This document shows positions 10,075-21,903 of a stretch of 64,000 bases of DNA, piece after piece (positions within the stretch are counted from its first letter, which is position 1; each line of letters opens with the position of its first letter). This DNA is from Cercospora beticola. Lineage: Eukaryota > Ascomycota > Dothideomycetes > Mycosphaerellales > Mycosphaerellaceae. The stretch spans positions 2,852,001 to 2,916,000 of the forward strand of contig NC_088938.1 in NCBI RefSeq assembly GCF_033473495.1. The letters run 5' to 3'. The notes below the pieces were generated by a model. The model did not search any database. It saw only the letters and a program-made list of their open reading frames with translations, and was not told where the DNA came from. The position numbers and the translations under genes are program-made.

Positions 10075-11355
10075 ATTTGCTGAAAGATGGCGCCTGTTGT
10101 CGTGATGTATTTCCGGTATACGCGTGTGGTGTTGGTGTTTGTAAATTTTCGCGATTGATGGAGAGAGCAAAGAAGAAAGCGTAAGGCGAGTAAAAGTGTG
10201 CTGGTAAGTGGGTCGTTAGGCAGCTAAGTGAAGTGAAGCTGCAGTAGTGAGGAAAGCTCGGCATGTGCAGAGTCACAAAAGCACATGCAAGCGAAGGGCA
10301 AATGAAACTGAAGTTGCGCCTCGTGAACATTGTAGCAGAGCACGAGGCTGGGAAAGTGAGGAGGATTCCCTATTGCAAAGGCGACTATATCGTAGCAGGT
10401 GAAAGCCTAGTGCGTCGGCGGTGACTACTTGTCATGTTGCTGTATTGATTATTGGTATGCCGATGACCTTTGCGCATTGTGGCTCCTTATGTCCCAGGGG
10501 AGTTGTTAATGTTACCAACGCCACTGATCTTGAAATCTTTCGACTTGCCGCCACTCCTGTTCCGAGGCATGGCCACAGTCGCTCGGCACTGATGTACATT
10601 CCCTACACTGACTCCAAGAATCGCAGACGGCCTGGGCCTGAACCTGGTATGATCCGTCACTTGATGCCTGTGACCGAGCTTGTCTCCACGCTGTCCAACT
10701 CTTCTGCAGTACTAGCCCGACTGGAGATGCGTTCTCTACAGTGCCTCCCATGCCGTGCCGTCTACACAGATTGTATTCACTATGTTTCACGCGCTGCTTG
10801 ATACTTGTCCTGCGTTGAACTTTTCGGACAACAAGGCCTCCTGGAGCTGGCAGTGAGAAAGCCAAGCGTTTGATCGATCGCATGGAGACGGAGATTGCTT
10901 GAGAGGGCGAGCGAAGTGCGGTTCAGGAGTACAGCTTGAGATTGAATCAGTATCTACGTTCTTCGCGACGGCAATCATGCTTCTGGCGGTAGCAGTTGTG
11001 ATCAGTCATGCTCGACACTTCTGAGAGAAATGGGATCGCGCGATCCTAGCGAGCTCGTAAGTGAAGCACAGGCCCAACAGACATTTGCATGTCGGCGAGC
11101 GCTTGATGCTCACAATGGAAATTTCAGTCGCTTGTGCGATGCTCGTCGAGTGGTTTCGAGGTCGAGATGCAGATATGCGGCTCTGCGCGGGAGATCCCGT
11201 TCACTCCTTCCGAAAGATCACCGTCACCAGCGCAGGTCGAACATAGCAACATCACCACGATCTCTCATTCTCCACTCTCACCACCGCGACGAGCCACACC
11301 ACCACCGTACGATCCACCGTCCGGAAGCCTGAGACTCTGCTAACATACCTCGAAG
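10075..11355. other. Gene-poor interval
   Basis: About 1.28 kb. Several overlapping frames below 130 codons occur on both strands, with no recognisable domain and no consistent splice pattern. The right end should hold the COX8 promoter. Confidence 0.5.
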
Positions 11356-11718
11356 ATGCTCGCCCAATCCCGTGTCATCGCGCGCCGCGCACCAACTGCC
11401 GCTCTCCGCCGCAACTTTACAACCACCCGCCCACAGTTCGGCTCGCCATACCACTACCCAGAGGGTCCACGAAGCAACATCCCATTCAACCCTCTGACCA
11501 GATTCTTTGCCTTCCGGTACTGGGCATTTATGGGTGGGTCATGGAAGAGTAGAAGCAAAGTGAAGGGAGACACTGACAGGGAGGACAGCTACTGGATTTG
11601 GACTGCCATTCGGCATTGCTGGTAAGTACAGAACATGCTGCGCAACTTGCTGCAGGCAGTACTGGATAGGCAGGCGCTGACGAGGAGTACAGTCTGGCAA
11701 ACGTACAAGAACCAATAG
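11356..11718 (+). CDS. COX8: Cytochrome c oxidase subunit VIII (VIIc-type)
   Basis: Three exons, 11356-11533, 11589-11621 and 11693-11718, give 78 residues. The first intron runs GTGGGT...ACAG and the second GTAAGT...ACAG; splicing restores one frame ending in TAG. The N-terminus (MLAQSRVIARRAPTAALRRNF) is a clear mitochondrial presequence. The mature part, with NIPFNPLTRFFAFRYWAF followed by a Gly-rich membrane helix (TGFGLPFGIAVW) and a short polar tail, fits the small single-helix subunit of respiratory complex IV in the inner membrane. The 33-nt middle exon is easy to miss by automatic gene calling. The call rests on size, presequence and helix pattern. Confidence 0.8.
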
Positions 11719-12060
11719 ACGAGCGAAACTGGGAAGGAAGAAGTGAGCTTCTGTGTATTCAAGCGCATCGAGGAGTGGCTGGAAAGCAGGCAGTTAGAAA
11801 CAATGGCATTGTACAGATACTTCTAGAGCCATTTCATATGTCAATGGATGACGACCAAGCAGCAGTGCGCTTCCTCTTTGCTCCCATCTATCTGACACTT
11901 TTGCGCGTCGTGATTGGCTGCGGCCTTGGCTCCGTGACTTCAGAACTTCAATTCGTGCATGTGAACTTTTTATCAAATGTCCAACCACTACAACTCGACA
12001 CGATGCAATGATATTCACGAATCCAAGGCTCTCAAATACTCTCTTTTCTGACCAGCCAAA
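11719..12060. other. Intergenic, ELP1 promoter side
   Basis: About 340 nt; no gene seen. Should hold the COX8 3' UTR and the ELP1 promoter. Confidence 0.5.
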
Positions 12061-15000
12061 ATGAGGAACCTCCGCAACATCTCGCACTCAATTTTCCACT
12101 TTCCCGCCTCTGACTCCGAATCTCCACTCACAGCAACAGCCTGGGACGGCCCTTCAAATCTCATCTGCGCCTTTGGACCGACGCCCACAAACCCAGCGAT
12201 AACTCTCAAGCGCTACAATAAGACCCAAAATACTCCCTCATCCGATGGCGCCCTCATCGCATCCTGGGACGCTCCTTCCCCAAACCCAGATCTTCCATAC
12301 GACAAAATCTTGAACATCCACAGCCACCCGGACCAAGGCACCATCTCTCTCATCCTCGCCGGTGGAGACATCATCGTCGTCCGCGAAGACCCTCAAGATG
12401 GCCAAGACCTTATTGAAATCGTCGGATCCGTGGACGTGGGAATTTCTGCCGCGGAATGGTCGCCGGATGAAGAACTGCTCGTCATCGTCACGAAAGCCCA
12501 AACGATTCTGTTCATGAATCGGGATTATGAGAGTACGACTGATGGATCTGCGATTGAATTGCGTCCAGAAGATGTTTTGCATAGTGCGAATCTGCATGTG
12601 GATGTTGGGTGGGGAAAGAAGGAAACGCAGTTTTTGGGTCCTGGTGCGAGGGCGAAGGGTCTGAAGGATCCGACTGTGAAGGATGTGGTTGATCGTGGTG
12701 TTTTGAGTCAGTATGACGATGGCGAGAGTGTTGGAGTCAGCTGGAGAGGCGATGGCGAATTTGTTGCTGTGAATTCGGTCGTGGAAGTGGATGGGCGAGA
12801 GGACGGGGAGAAGTTGAGGCGGAGACTTGTGCGAGTCTACTCGAGAGAAGGCGTGCTTGACTCTGCTTCTGAGCCTGTCGATGGCTTGGAGAGTGCTGTC
12901 GCTTGGAAGCCCAGTGGGCAGATTATTGCTGGTGTGCAGAGACGAGAAACAGAAGAGCGAATCGATGTTGTATTCTTCGAGAGGAACGGTCTACGACACG
13001 GCGAATTCGAATTGAGGCTATCCAAGGACGAATGCGATACCTTTGGGCAAAAGATCGACCTGCAGTGGAATTCAGACTCTAGCGTCCTGGCTGTGAGTAT
13101 GAAGGACAGAGTACAGCTATGGACGATGGGCAACTACCACTACTACCTCAAGCAGGATATCTCGATAACGCCATCGGGAGACGATAAAGTGAAAACGAAC
13201 TGGCATTCCGAAAAGCCCTTGCAGCTGGCGTCTCATACTGGTCAGGATCTTAGATGGCTCAATTACTCTTTCGAGGTGTCCAGAGGAAGTGTCAAGCCAC
13301 CTTTTGATTACGGGGTCGTGGCTGTGATTGACGGGAAGAGACTGAAGGTCACGCCGCTGCGGACTGCCAACGTTCCTCCACCAATGGCGTTTGACGAGAT
13401 TGACCTGCCCGATAACGCGATAGATGTGGCTGTTGACCCGAGCGGCATGCGGATAGGAGTGCTGCACTCGAATAAGATCTCAGTACTGAACTGCAATTAT
13501 AGTCAGAAGCCGGCTAGGAAAGCCAAGATACTAGAGTCTCTGCACTTGGATCTGCCACCTGGCACATCAGGACAACAGCTCTGCTTCGATGCGGATGACG
13601 GAATAGTTGTGGCCTCCTCGACACCAGCCGAAGAAGGCACGCGAATCAGCACTGTCTCGGACTTTGGTACATCCGATATGCGGATCGAGACGGAGGTGGT
13701 CTCGTTGTTCAGACCTACTAATCACGATCGGATACTGTTCGAGGATAGCAAGGGAGCTGTTCATGACTTTCAGACGAAAGAGATTGTCGGGACGCTCCCA
13801 AATGCCTGCCCGCAGGTGGAGGTGTGGCACGGCGACGACGGCGACATCCTTTTCGGTCTCACAGCGGGCGGGCTGCTGCACATCCAGAGCGACCTGCAGA
13901 AGTTGAGAATCACCGGGTGCACCTCATTTGCTGTAACTCATACGCATCTTGTGTACACGACCAGCAACCATCTGCTGAAGTTTGTGCATTTGCAAAACGA
14001 CAGTGAGCTCGAAGTGCCGCCTGATGAGCCTGAGAAAGATGAAAGATGCAGAAACATTGAGAGAGGTGCGAAGTTGGTCACAGTCATGCCTGGTGCATAC
14101 TCCCTCGTTCTGCAGATGCCACGAGGCAATCTCGAAACGATTTACCCACGAGCCTTGGTGCTAGCGGGTATTCGGCATGAGATCAGCAAGAGAGAGTACA
14201 AGAAGGCGTTTCTCATCTGCCGGACACAGAGAGTGGATATGAACATCTTGCACGATTATGCGCCTGAGCAGTTCATGAATGATGTTGAGCTCTTCATCAA
14301 GCAAGTGAAGAAAGTCGAATACATCGATCTTTTCCTCAGCTCGCTGTCCGAAGAGGATGTCAGCCAGACGATCTACAAGGAGACTTTGAAGTCGCAGGGC
14401 TCTTCATCAGGCATGAATGGGCTAACAAACGGCAATATCACGCAATCGACAGGATCGACAACGTCGAAGGTCAACAAGGTATGCGATGCTTTCCTCAAAG
14501 CACTTTCAAATCAAGAACAGACGTATCTGCAGTCGATCATCACAGCGCATGTCTGCAAAGATCCTCCAGATCTTCCTGCTGGTCTCGCGCTTGTCTCGAC
14601 GCTTCGAAAGGAGGGCAGACAAGATCAGCTAGAGCAAGCTGTAGATCACATCTGCTTTCTGGCGGATGCGAACAGGCTCTACGACACGGCACTGGGTATC
14701 TACGATTTGGAGGTTACACTACTTGTGGCACAGCAATCGCAGAAAGACCCTCGGGAGTACCTACCCTATTTGCAGTCGCTGAAGGACATGGAGCCTCTTC
14801 GTCAGCGATTCGCCATCGACAATGATCTCAAGCGTCACGTCAAAGCTCTAGGCCACCTACATGCTCTTGAGGCCTTCGATGAAGTCAAAGCTTACGCTGC
14901 AAAGCATGAGCTATACAGTCAAGCGATTGAGCTTTACCGCTACGATAATGCGAGACTGACGGAGCTGACGCGGATATATGCCGACTTCTTGCTCTCGCGC

Positions 15001-16050
15001 AATCGCTACAAGGAAGCTGGTATCGCCTTCGAGTATATCGGCAACTACTCTGCTGCCTTTGAAGCATATCGCAGCGTGGGTTCCCTGTGGCGAGAATGTC
15101 TTTCATGCACGGCCGATATGCCTGAGGAGCAGGTCCTCGCCGCAGCACGCGATCTTGCAGAAGGCTGCGAGGAGTCCAAAGACTACACTTCAGCTGCAAC
15201 AATCCACCTCGAATACCTCAATGATCTCAACGAGGCCTGCAGACTCCTATGCAAAGCATATGCTTTCGCAGAGGCTATTCGCCTCGTAACCCAACGCAAA
15301 CAACTCGACCTGCTCAAATCCGTCATCGATCCTGGTCTTATCGAGACCTCCGCAACCACAACTGAGCTCCTCGCCGAGATGAAGACTCAGCTTCAACACC
15401 AACTCCCTCGCCTCCGTGATCTCCGACAGAAGAAACAAGAAGACCCGATGGCTTTCCTCGACGGCTCTGGCGCAGCAGCGAATGTGGATATCCCGGATGA
15501 CATTTCCCTCGCACCTACAGATGCCACTACGAGCGCTGGTACGTTCATGACTCGGTATACTGGTAATAAGAGTAATCTGCTCGGGTCCGTTGCAACGGAT
15601 GCGACACGAAAGACATCAAAGAATCGACGAAAAGAGGAGAGGAAGCGCGCGAGAGGAAAGAAGGGTACGGTGTATGAGGAAGAGTATCTGGTGAATTCGA
15701 TCGAGAGATTGATTGAGAGGCTGAACGAGACGGGCTCCGATGTCAGTCGACTTGTGGAGGGGTTGATGAGGAGGTGTATGCGGGAACGAGCTGTTGCTGT
15801 GGAGTCAGCATTCGCAGATGTGGAGGCGGCGTGTAGGAGCTGCTTGGATGAAGTCTTTGTTGTCGAGGACGGTGCTCAGCAGCAGGCTCAGCCTCTGCAG
15901 GAGCAAGAGCAGCCCGGGCAGTCCGGCCTGGGCCCGGAGATGCATCGTCCGTGGGGTGGCGAGGGTGTCTTGTTCGAGGCGTTGACTGCGAAGAGGAAGG
16001 AGAAGCCTGTCATCAAGAGTTTTGAGAAGTTGGGACTGCTGGAGAGGTAG
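12061..16050 (+). CDS. ELP1: Elongator complex subunit 1 (IKI3/IKAP)
   Basis: Single exon of 1329 residues, the normal length for Elp1, the scaffold of the Elongator complex that adds the 5-carbonylmethyl group to wobble uridines of tRNAs in the cytoplasm. The start MRNLRNIS is typical of the family. Residues 1 to about 720 are WD-repeat-like (two beta-propellers), with segments such as VSWRGDGEFVAV and AVDPSGMRIGVL. The rest is helical TPR-like sequence, including RAYALAEAIRL-type repeats and an HLEYLNDLNEACRLLCKAYAFAEA segment in shorter pieces. A strongly basic patch, KNRRKEERKRARGKKG near residue 1185, matches the tRNA-binding region of Elp1, followed by the YEEEYLV motif. No frameshift or intron. 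Confidence 0.95.
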   Translation: MRNLRNISHSIFHFPASDSESPLTATAWDGPSNLICAFGPTPTNPAITLKRYNKTQNTPSSDGALIASWDAPSPNPDLPYDKILNIHSHPDQGTISLILAGGDIIVVREDPQDGQDLIEIVGSVDVGISAAEWSPDEELLVIVTKAQTILFMNRDYESTTDGSAIELRPEDVLHSANLHVDVGWGKKETQFLGPGARAKGLKDPTVKDVVDRGVLSQYDDGESVGVSWRGDGEFVAVNSVVEVDGREDGEKLRRRLVRVYSREGVLDSASEPVDGLESAVAWKPSGQIIAGVQRRETEERIDVVFFERNGLRHGEFELRLSKDECDTFGQKIDLQWNSDSSVLAVSMKDRVQLWTMGNYHYYLKQDISITPSGDDKVKTNWHSEKPLQLASHTGQDLRWLNYSFEVSRGSVKPPFDYGVVAVIDGKRLKVTPLRTANVPPPMAFDEIDLPDNAIDVAVDPSGMRIGVLHSNKISVLNCNYSQKPARKAKILESLHLDLPPGTSGQQLCFDADDGIVVASSTPAEEGTRISTVSDFGTSDMRIETEVVSLFRPTNHDRILFEDSKGAVHDFQTKEIVGTLPNACPQVEVWHGDDGDILFGLTAGGLLHIQSDLQKLRITGCTSFAVTHTHLVYTTSNHLLKFVHLQNDSELEVPPDEPEKDERCRNIERGAKLVTVMPGAYSLVLQMPRGNLETIYPRALVLAGIRHEISKREYKKAFLICRTQRVDMNILHDYAPEQFMNDVELFIKQVKKVEYIDLFLSSLSEEDVSQTIYKETLKSQGSSSGMNGLTNGNITQSTGSTTSKVNKVCDAFLKALSNQEQTYLQSIITAHVCKDPPDLPAGLALVSTLRKEGRQDQLEQAVDHICFLADANRLYDTALGIYDLEVTLLVAQQSQKDPREYLPYLQSLKDMEPLRQRFAIDNDLKRHVKALGHLHALEAFDEVKAYAAKHELYSQAIELYRYDNARLTELTRIYADFLLSRNRYKEAGIAFEYIGNYSAAFEAYRSVGSLWRECLSCTADMPEEQVLAAARDLAEGCEESKDYTSAATIHLEYLNDLNEACRLLCKAYAFAEAIRLVTQRKQLDLLKSVIDPGLIETSATTTELLAEMKTQLQHQLPRLRDLRQKKQEDPMAFLDGSGAAANVDIPDDISLAPTDATTSAGTFMTRYTGNKSNLLGSVATDATRKTSKNRRKEERKRARGKKGTVYEEEYLVNSIERLIERLNETGSDVSRLVEGLMRRCMRERAVAVESAFADVEAACRSCLDEVFVVEDGAQQQAQPLQEQEQPGQSGLGPEMHRPWGGEGVLFEALTAKRKEKPVIKSFEKLGLLER

Positions 16051-16315
16051 TGTTAAAATGCGACTATAGCACGAATAACAACGTGGCGATTTGTGCTCCA
16101 TCAACTGCAACGGCTGGCCTGCAGATAAGAGGAATCATATTGAGGGTCAAAATCGCCCGGGCGAAATGGAAGACGCTCAACAGGTTTCGATGATACAGCG
16201 CACACATACATACACAGATACATTCATGGATACAAAAACATCTGGCGGCTTTGCATCCATTCTTTGTCGCCGGAAACACTTGCAGCAAAGACAAGACCCG
16301 AATTCGGTAGCAACA

Positions 16316-18184
16316 TCACAGCTTCGCCTTGCCTTCCTTCTCCTCCGCCTTGACCCTCTCCTTCAACACTCTCCTCAAGATCTTTCCGCTCGGACTCTTC
16401 GGCACTTCTTCAATGAATCGGATGCCACCTCTCAGCTTCTTGTGATGCGCAACCTTCTTACCCAGCCACTCAATAATCTCCTCTGCATCTTTGGCTGCTT
16501 TGTCCGTGGGTTTGCCCGTCTTCGGGTCGCCCGCGTCTTTTCCGAGTTTGTTGTGCACGATGTATGCGCGAGGAACTTCGGTGTGCTGGGATTTGTCGTC
16601 GACACCGATGACGGCGACATCGTCGACAAGAGGGTGGTCCAAGAGTTTGCCTTCGAGCTCGGCGGGGGCGACCTACATTTTACATCTGATCAGTACATGC
16701 TCGGACGCCAAATCAAGGAGAAGAGGAAGGGCGAATTTACCTGGAAACCCTTATACTTGATCAATTCCTTCACACGATCTGTGATGTAGAAATTGTGCTT
16801 GTCGTCCTGGAAGCCGACATCTCCCGTCTTGAACCATCGATGGCCGTCAACGACCTCAATGCAATCCTTCGTCGCGGCATTGTTCTTCCAGTAACCTTGG
16901 AAAATGTTTGGACCTGCCATCCAAAGCTCTCCAGTCTCTCCCGGACCCAATTCCTTTCCTTCAGCACTTACATACCGCGCCAGCATATTCGGAGCGATCT
17001 TGCCTACAGATCCGATAGATGACTGCCACTCCTCCCAAGGCTGGCAATGTGACATTGGGCTGGATTCAGAGAGACCATATGCTTGGTTGATCTTGATATT
17101 GTACTTTGAGTTCACCGTCTCCACGAGCTCGCTGGTCAATGGAGCCGCACCCGAAGTCATCATTCGGAGACTGCTGAGGTCGTAATTCTTGACTGTGTCA
17201 TCTCGTGCAAGTCGCACAATGACTGGTGGTGCGACGTAAATGTAAGTGATCTTGTGCTTTTGGATAGATTCGAGGAAGATTTTGAGGTCGAAGCCTGGCA
17301 TTACCACAAGCTCGATGCCGCGGTGAAGAGGTTGGTGGACGAGGGCTGTGAGACCGTACTAGTGTGAAAGACCAAGGTTAGTCGCTTTCTCCCATTCAAC
17401 AAATCTGCTGACTTACAATATGGAAGAATGGCAACACTGCTAGAATTTTGTCTTGGCCACTTTTGTAGTATGTGCCTGCCATGGCGTGGACCTGATTCAG
17501 ATTGGCGACGATATTCCGGTGCGTGAGCATGACGCCCTTGGGAAGACCAGTTGTGCCAGAAGAGTACACAAGAAACGCCAAGTCCTTGCTGGGATCCTTG
17601 ACCTTTCGTCGCTTGTAGCGCTGCGCTCCCGAAGTCTTGCGGATGTTGGTCCAGTGCTTGACACGGTGTGTGTCATCCTTCTCCTCGCCGAGGATGATTA
17701 CACGATCTTGGTCAATGCCCGCTTCCTTCGCGGCCTTCAATGCGGTGGGTAGAAATGCCTTGGTAGTAACGATAGCCTTGCTCTCGGAGTTCTTGAGCTG
17801 GAAGGCGAGTTCATCTGCAGAGTAGCCAGGGTTTGCAGGAGACACGATGCCTCCAGCAAAGAAGACACCGAGAATAATTGGTCCGACATCAATGTCGTTT
17901 GGTGCGTAGATATTGAGAGTATCGCCACGTTGCCAGTCCCAAAGGTTGCAGAGGCCTTCTCCGAATGCTGTAGCCGCAGCCTTGACGTCCGCGAACGTGT
18001 ATAACCTGTTGGTGTTTAGGGCAGATCGATATATCACTACTTCACGTTAGCATGTGATCTCGAGCTGTTCCACTCGGCACATACCTTGGTCATCTCCAAA
18101 GTCCCGATCTTTGCGATCAAACATAAGTCCCCAGATGTCTACATCTGGGACCGTGACATCAGCGTATGAGGACTTGGTCGGCAT
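16316..18184 (-). CDS. 4-coumarate-CoA ligase-like acyl-CoA synthetase, peroxisomal signal
   Basis: Four exons on the minus strand: 18184-18085, 18036-17417, 17358-16741 and 16672-16316 (564 residues). Introns are 48, 58 and 68 nt; the first has a GCTAAC branch site. Splicing rebuilds hallmark adenylate-forming motifs: YSSGTTGLPKG (P-loop-like AMP binding), LPFFHIYGL across intron 2, TSGAAPL, YGLSE, FKTGDVGF, and KYKGFQVAPAELE across intron 3, ending with the catalytic-lysine motif SGKILRR. The C-terminus AKL is a PTS1-type peroxisomal signal. The enzyme should activate a carboxylic acid to its CoA thioester; an aryl or fatty acid substrate cannot be told from sequence. It faces away from the sugar transporter at 19064. 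Confidence 0.92.
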
Positions 18185-19063
18185 CTTGATGGATTCCTCT
18201 CGGGTGGTCCTGCAGCGCTCCGTATGTGGTACAACCCGTCGACAAACTAGCTATGCAATAGCAATGATGAAAAGGACATGTCAGCACTGCGGCTCTCCCC
18301 ACCTCTGTGAGGTGCCAACGATATTCGGCCATAGCGCGTAAAGATGAGTGATGGGCCTCGGTTAGCGAGTAATCGAATAGGAAAGCATGCATCATAGCCG
18401 CCAAGATCGGCGTTTCCTTTTTCCGGATTCGGGCCAGCAGTGAGCATCGTCACTTCTTCTCTCCTTTATGTACTTCTGTAGTCTTTCTTCGACAGTCAGA
18501 CTAGATTTTGTAAGGGCCAAGAGATGGAGAACAGCTACAAGCATAATGCTGTCCGCATTTTTGACTCTTGTCTCGACGTCACCTAGCATCCCAACCAACA
18601 TGTCGGATCGCGCTTCCAATTGCCTCGACGACCAAGCGGGATATGGTACTGCACCTCGAGGCACATCTTCGGCATCTGCATCAAACATGCGGCCCTAACT
18701 TCGACCAATCTCCAACAAGAACTGAACGCGGAGGACTCAGAAAACAAGACCAGTTTCCCCATGGTGAACTCAGTAGCACAGGCCACCGTTGCCGAACATC
18801 TTCCTTGATAGGCACGGAGCATGAAGTCGAAACTTTTGCACGCATGCGGGATGCCGATGAAGAATCTTTACGCGCCCACCGTGCCCTGAGAGGGTTACAC
18901 AACCCACACTTCTCCATCAATTGCCCCATACCGACCAGGGTTCGCCATGTGGGCGAACGTGGGCACGCCGATGATGCGGGTGAACACGCGATAGACATAA
19001 AAGTACAGGTAGGAGTGCTATCCCGGTTTTCTGGCTCTTGCACGCTCGACAGTATTGAACATC
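18185..19063. other. Divergent promoter region with possible gene remains
   Basis: About 880 nt between the acyl-CoA ligase and the transporter. Minus-strand frames at 18159-18404, 18392-18688 and 18583-18822 overlap in different frames and vaguely recall the C-terminal half of a fungal transcription factor, but no zinc cluster is present and no splice pattern joins them. Not annotated as a gene. Confidence 0.35.
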
Positions 19064-20839
19064 ATGCCTTTGTCTGGCCGCCTTCTCAATTGGGCCATTA
19101 CGGCCGTGGCCGGTTCTGGTTTCCTTCTATTCGGTTATGATCAAGGTAGGACGATGGGATTTGGCTGAGATGCGCGTCCACTGACGCATTGAAGGTGTTA
19201 TGTCTGGCCTGTTGACAGGCGTTGCATTCACCAAACAATTCCCAGAAATTGACACCACGGATACCGGCACCGGATCGTCCTCCCTCCAAGGCACAGTCGT
19301 AGCCATTTACGAAATTGGTTGCTTCTTCGGCAGTATCTTCTGTCTCTTGTTTGGAGAAAAGCTTGGACGAAGAAACTGCATATGGCTTGGGTGCTTTGTT
19401 CTAAGCATTGGTGCTGCTCTCCAGGCCGCTTCTTATGGCATCCCACAAATGATCGTCGGTCGCATCGTGGCTGGGCTTGGGAATGGTATCAACACGAGTA
19501 CAATTCGTAGGTTCACGGGGGTTCAATGGCAAAGAACAATATTGACCACTTCCAGCTGTGTGGCACTCCGAACTCATGAAAGCAGAGAAGCGAGGCAAGG
19601 GACTGTCCATTGAGCTTGCAATCAACATCTTTGGCGTGGCCACTGCTTACTGGGTCGATTACGGGATGAGCTTTGTTGCGAATGAATCACAGTTCCGATT
19701 CCCCTTGGCTCTTCAGATCTTATTTGCTCTGGTCACAGCTGCGGGACTCTTCGCGTGCCCTGAATCACCAAGATGGTCAGTTATGATCCCTCGTCAGCTA
19801 AATCATATTGCTTACGTTGCCCAGGCTCATTGCGCACGACCGCTTCGAAGAGGCTCGCGATGTCCTCTCACGCCTCCGTCTTTCCTCCGAGAATCAAGAT
19901 ACCGTGAATCACGAAATGGCGGATATCAAACATGCTGTCGATGAAGAACGTGCTGCAGCAGCTGGCAATGGCTTTCGAGCTTTGACCAAAGACGGCGGGC
20001 AGCGCTTCAGGTACCGCACTCTGTTGGGTATTGGAGGGCAATTCATGCAGCAACTCAGCGGCATCAGTAAGACATACTTGACACATTCTCATTTGCGTAA
20101 TGCTTACAGCAATACAGATCTCATCACCTACTACGCCCCTGTCATTTTCCAGCAATCGGTCGGATTATCTCATTCACTCTCGCTGCTCCTCGCTGGCTTC
20201 AACGGGATTGCATACTTCTTCTCCTCACTCCCTCCGATTTGGGTCCTCGATAGACTCGGCCGCCGAAAACTCATGCTCTTCGCCTGTGCTGGACAAGCAT
20301 GCTGCATGGCAATCCTTGCCGGAACAGTCTGGGATGGCTCTACTTCCTCTGGCATTGTTGCAACGATCATGCTCTTCTTGTTCAACTTCTTCTTTGCTGT
20401 CGGTCTGCTTGCTATTCCATGGCTGCTGCCGGCAGAGTACGCACCGCTGGCCATTCGTACGAAAGCTGCCAGTTTGGCCAGTGCTAGCAATTGGATCTTT
20501 ACGTTCCTGGTCGTCGAGATCACGCCTGTCAGTATCAAGAGCATCGGGTACAAGACTTACAGTGAGCAAAATTAATCATAAGCTGTTCACGAACGACATC
20601 ACTAACAATTCATAGTTTACTTTGCCATCTTCAACGCATGCTTCTTGCCGTTGATCTACTTCTTCTACCCAGAGACACGCAACTTGTCGCTCGAACAAAT
20701 CGATCGTTTATTCACTGGGCCCAAGGTTGTTCTTCACATCAAGGATGCTATTGGAGGAGCCGATATCGTTGCGCCTGATACTGCTGCAAACGGTGACACC
20801 AAGGAGATTGTTGTGGATCGTTTGGACAGGGTTGATTGA
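19064..20839 (+). CDS. MFS sugar transporter
   Basis: Six exons: 19064-19145, 19195-19506, 19556-19775, 19825-20066, 20118-20561 and 20616-20839, giving 507 residues. Introns are 49, 49, 49, 51 and 54 nt with CTGAC or CTAAC branch sites. Splicing restores the sugar-porter hallmarks: FGYDQGVMSGL in helix 1, GRR in loop 2-3, GRIVAGLGNG, PVWHSE, PESPRWLIAHDR, QQLSGINLITYYAP, DRLGRRK, and the closing PETRNLSLEQID signature. Twelve membrane helices are expected at the plasma membrane. This belongs to the hexose/sugar permease family; the sugar is not predictable. Its end faces the SDR dehydrogenase gene with 149 nt between them, so the two 3' UTRs probably overlap. Confidence 0.93.
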
Positions 20840-20988
20840 GCGGCAATTTGCGTGTAGTTTGCAAGTTGCATGAAGGTCTTTTTACATGAAAGGATTCTAT
20901 CCTTCCAACATTGTTCCTTGGGAACACAATTCCCGTTGTCAGACTCGTTTCCTCAACATTGTCAGCAAGGTGCTTTCTCTTTTGCCGC

Positions 20989-21903
20989 TCAGCGCGAAAG
21001 GTAACCACCTTCCACAGGAAGCGTATGCTGATCACGAAGTCAGCACAGATCTCATCAGCCCAAAATTTTTCCACTCACCCCAGTCACCCACTGAGCATCC
21101 TCACTAGCCAAGAAAACAGCAGCCTTCGCAAGATCCTCAGGCTGGCCCAAACCTCGGAAAGGATGCTTCTCTACCAACTTGGCCTTTGCAACAGGATCAG
21201 CCCACAAAGGCCCCGTCATCGACGACTGTGTATACCCAGGTGCCAGCCCATTGACATGAATTCGATGTGGGGCACAATCTATCGCCGCCGCTCTTGTGAA
21301 ATTCAGCACAGCGCCTTTACTCGCACAATAAGCCGCAGTATGCTCTGCAGCAACATAGCCGAGAATCGAAGAAGTATTGATGATCCATCCCCGATCACCA
21401 CTAGAATGAGGTTCCTGCTTCAACATCTGTTGCACAGCATACTTCGTCCCAAAGAACACACCCGTTGAGTTCACGTCTTGTGTCCCCTGCCAGATATCGG
21501 TCTCGATCTCCCACACAGGACGGAAATTCTTTGCTTCGAGGGATACGCCAGCATTATTGACCATAATGTCAAGTCTGCCGAATTGTTTGACTGCAGATTG
21601 GATCAAACTTTCGACGGACTCTGCTTTGGTTACGTCGACAGGGCTGAAAATTGCCCGACCTCCGAGGGCTTTTACTTGTTCTACTGTCGTGCCATTTTCT
21701 TCGCTGCTGCCTTTGTAGCGAGTGGTTTCTCGGATATCAGCACATACGATTTTGGCGCCTTCTTTTGTGTATGCGAGGGCTGTTGCTCGGCCTATTCCTG
21801 ATGCTCCGCCGGTGATCTGTTGGCTGCTCTTAGCGAAAAATCAGGGTGAGACTGACCGACTTACTATGGCGACCTTGCCAGCAAGACGTCCAATTGAGGC
21901 CAT
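20989..21903 (-). CDS. Short-chain dehydrogenase/reductase (classical SDR)
   Basis: Three exons on the minus strand: 21903-21865, 21816-21079 and 21027-20989 (271 residues). Introns are 48 and 51 nt (GTAAGT...ACAG and GTGAGT...TCAG), both in phase 0. The first junction restores KVAIITGGASGIG, the TGxxxGxG cofactor site. NNAG follows, then the catalytic Ser (about 163), Tyr 176 and Lys 180 in YCASK, and a short last exon ending PVEGGYLSR. An acidic residue after the second strand (CADI) suggests NAD preference. Glucose- or polyol-dehydrogenase-like members look like this, but the substrate is unknown. Being next to a sugar transporter hints at sugar or polyol use; that is inference. Confidence 0.9.

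Noticed and set aside
18159..18822. Possible remains of a Zn2Cys6 transcription factor on the minus strand
   Set aside because: Fragments lie in different frames, no zinc cluster is present and no splice sites join them; the resemblance is too vague.
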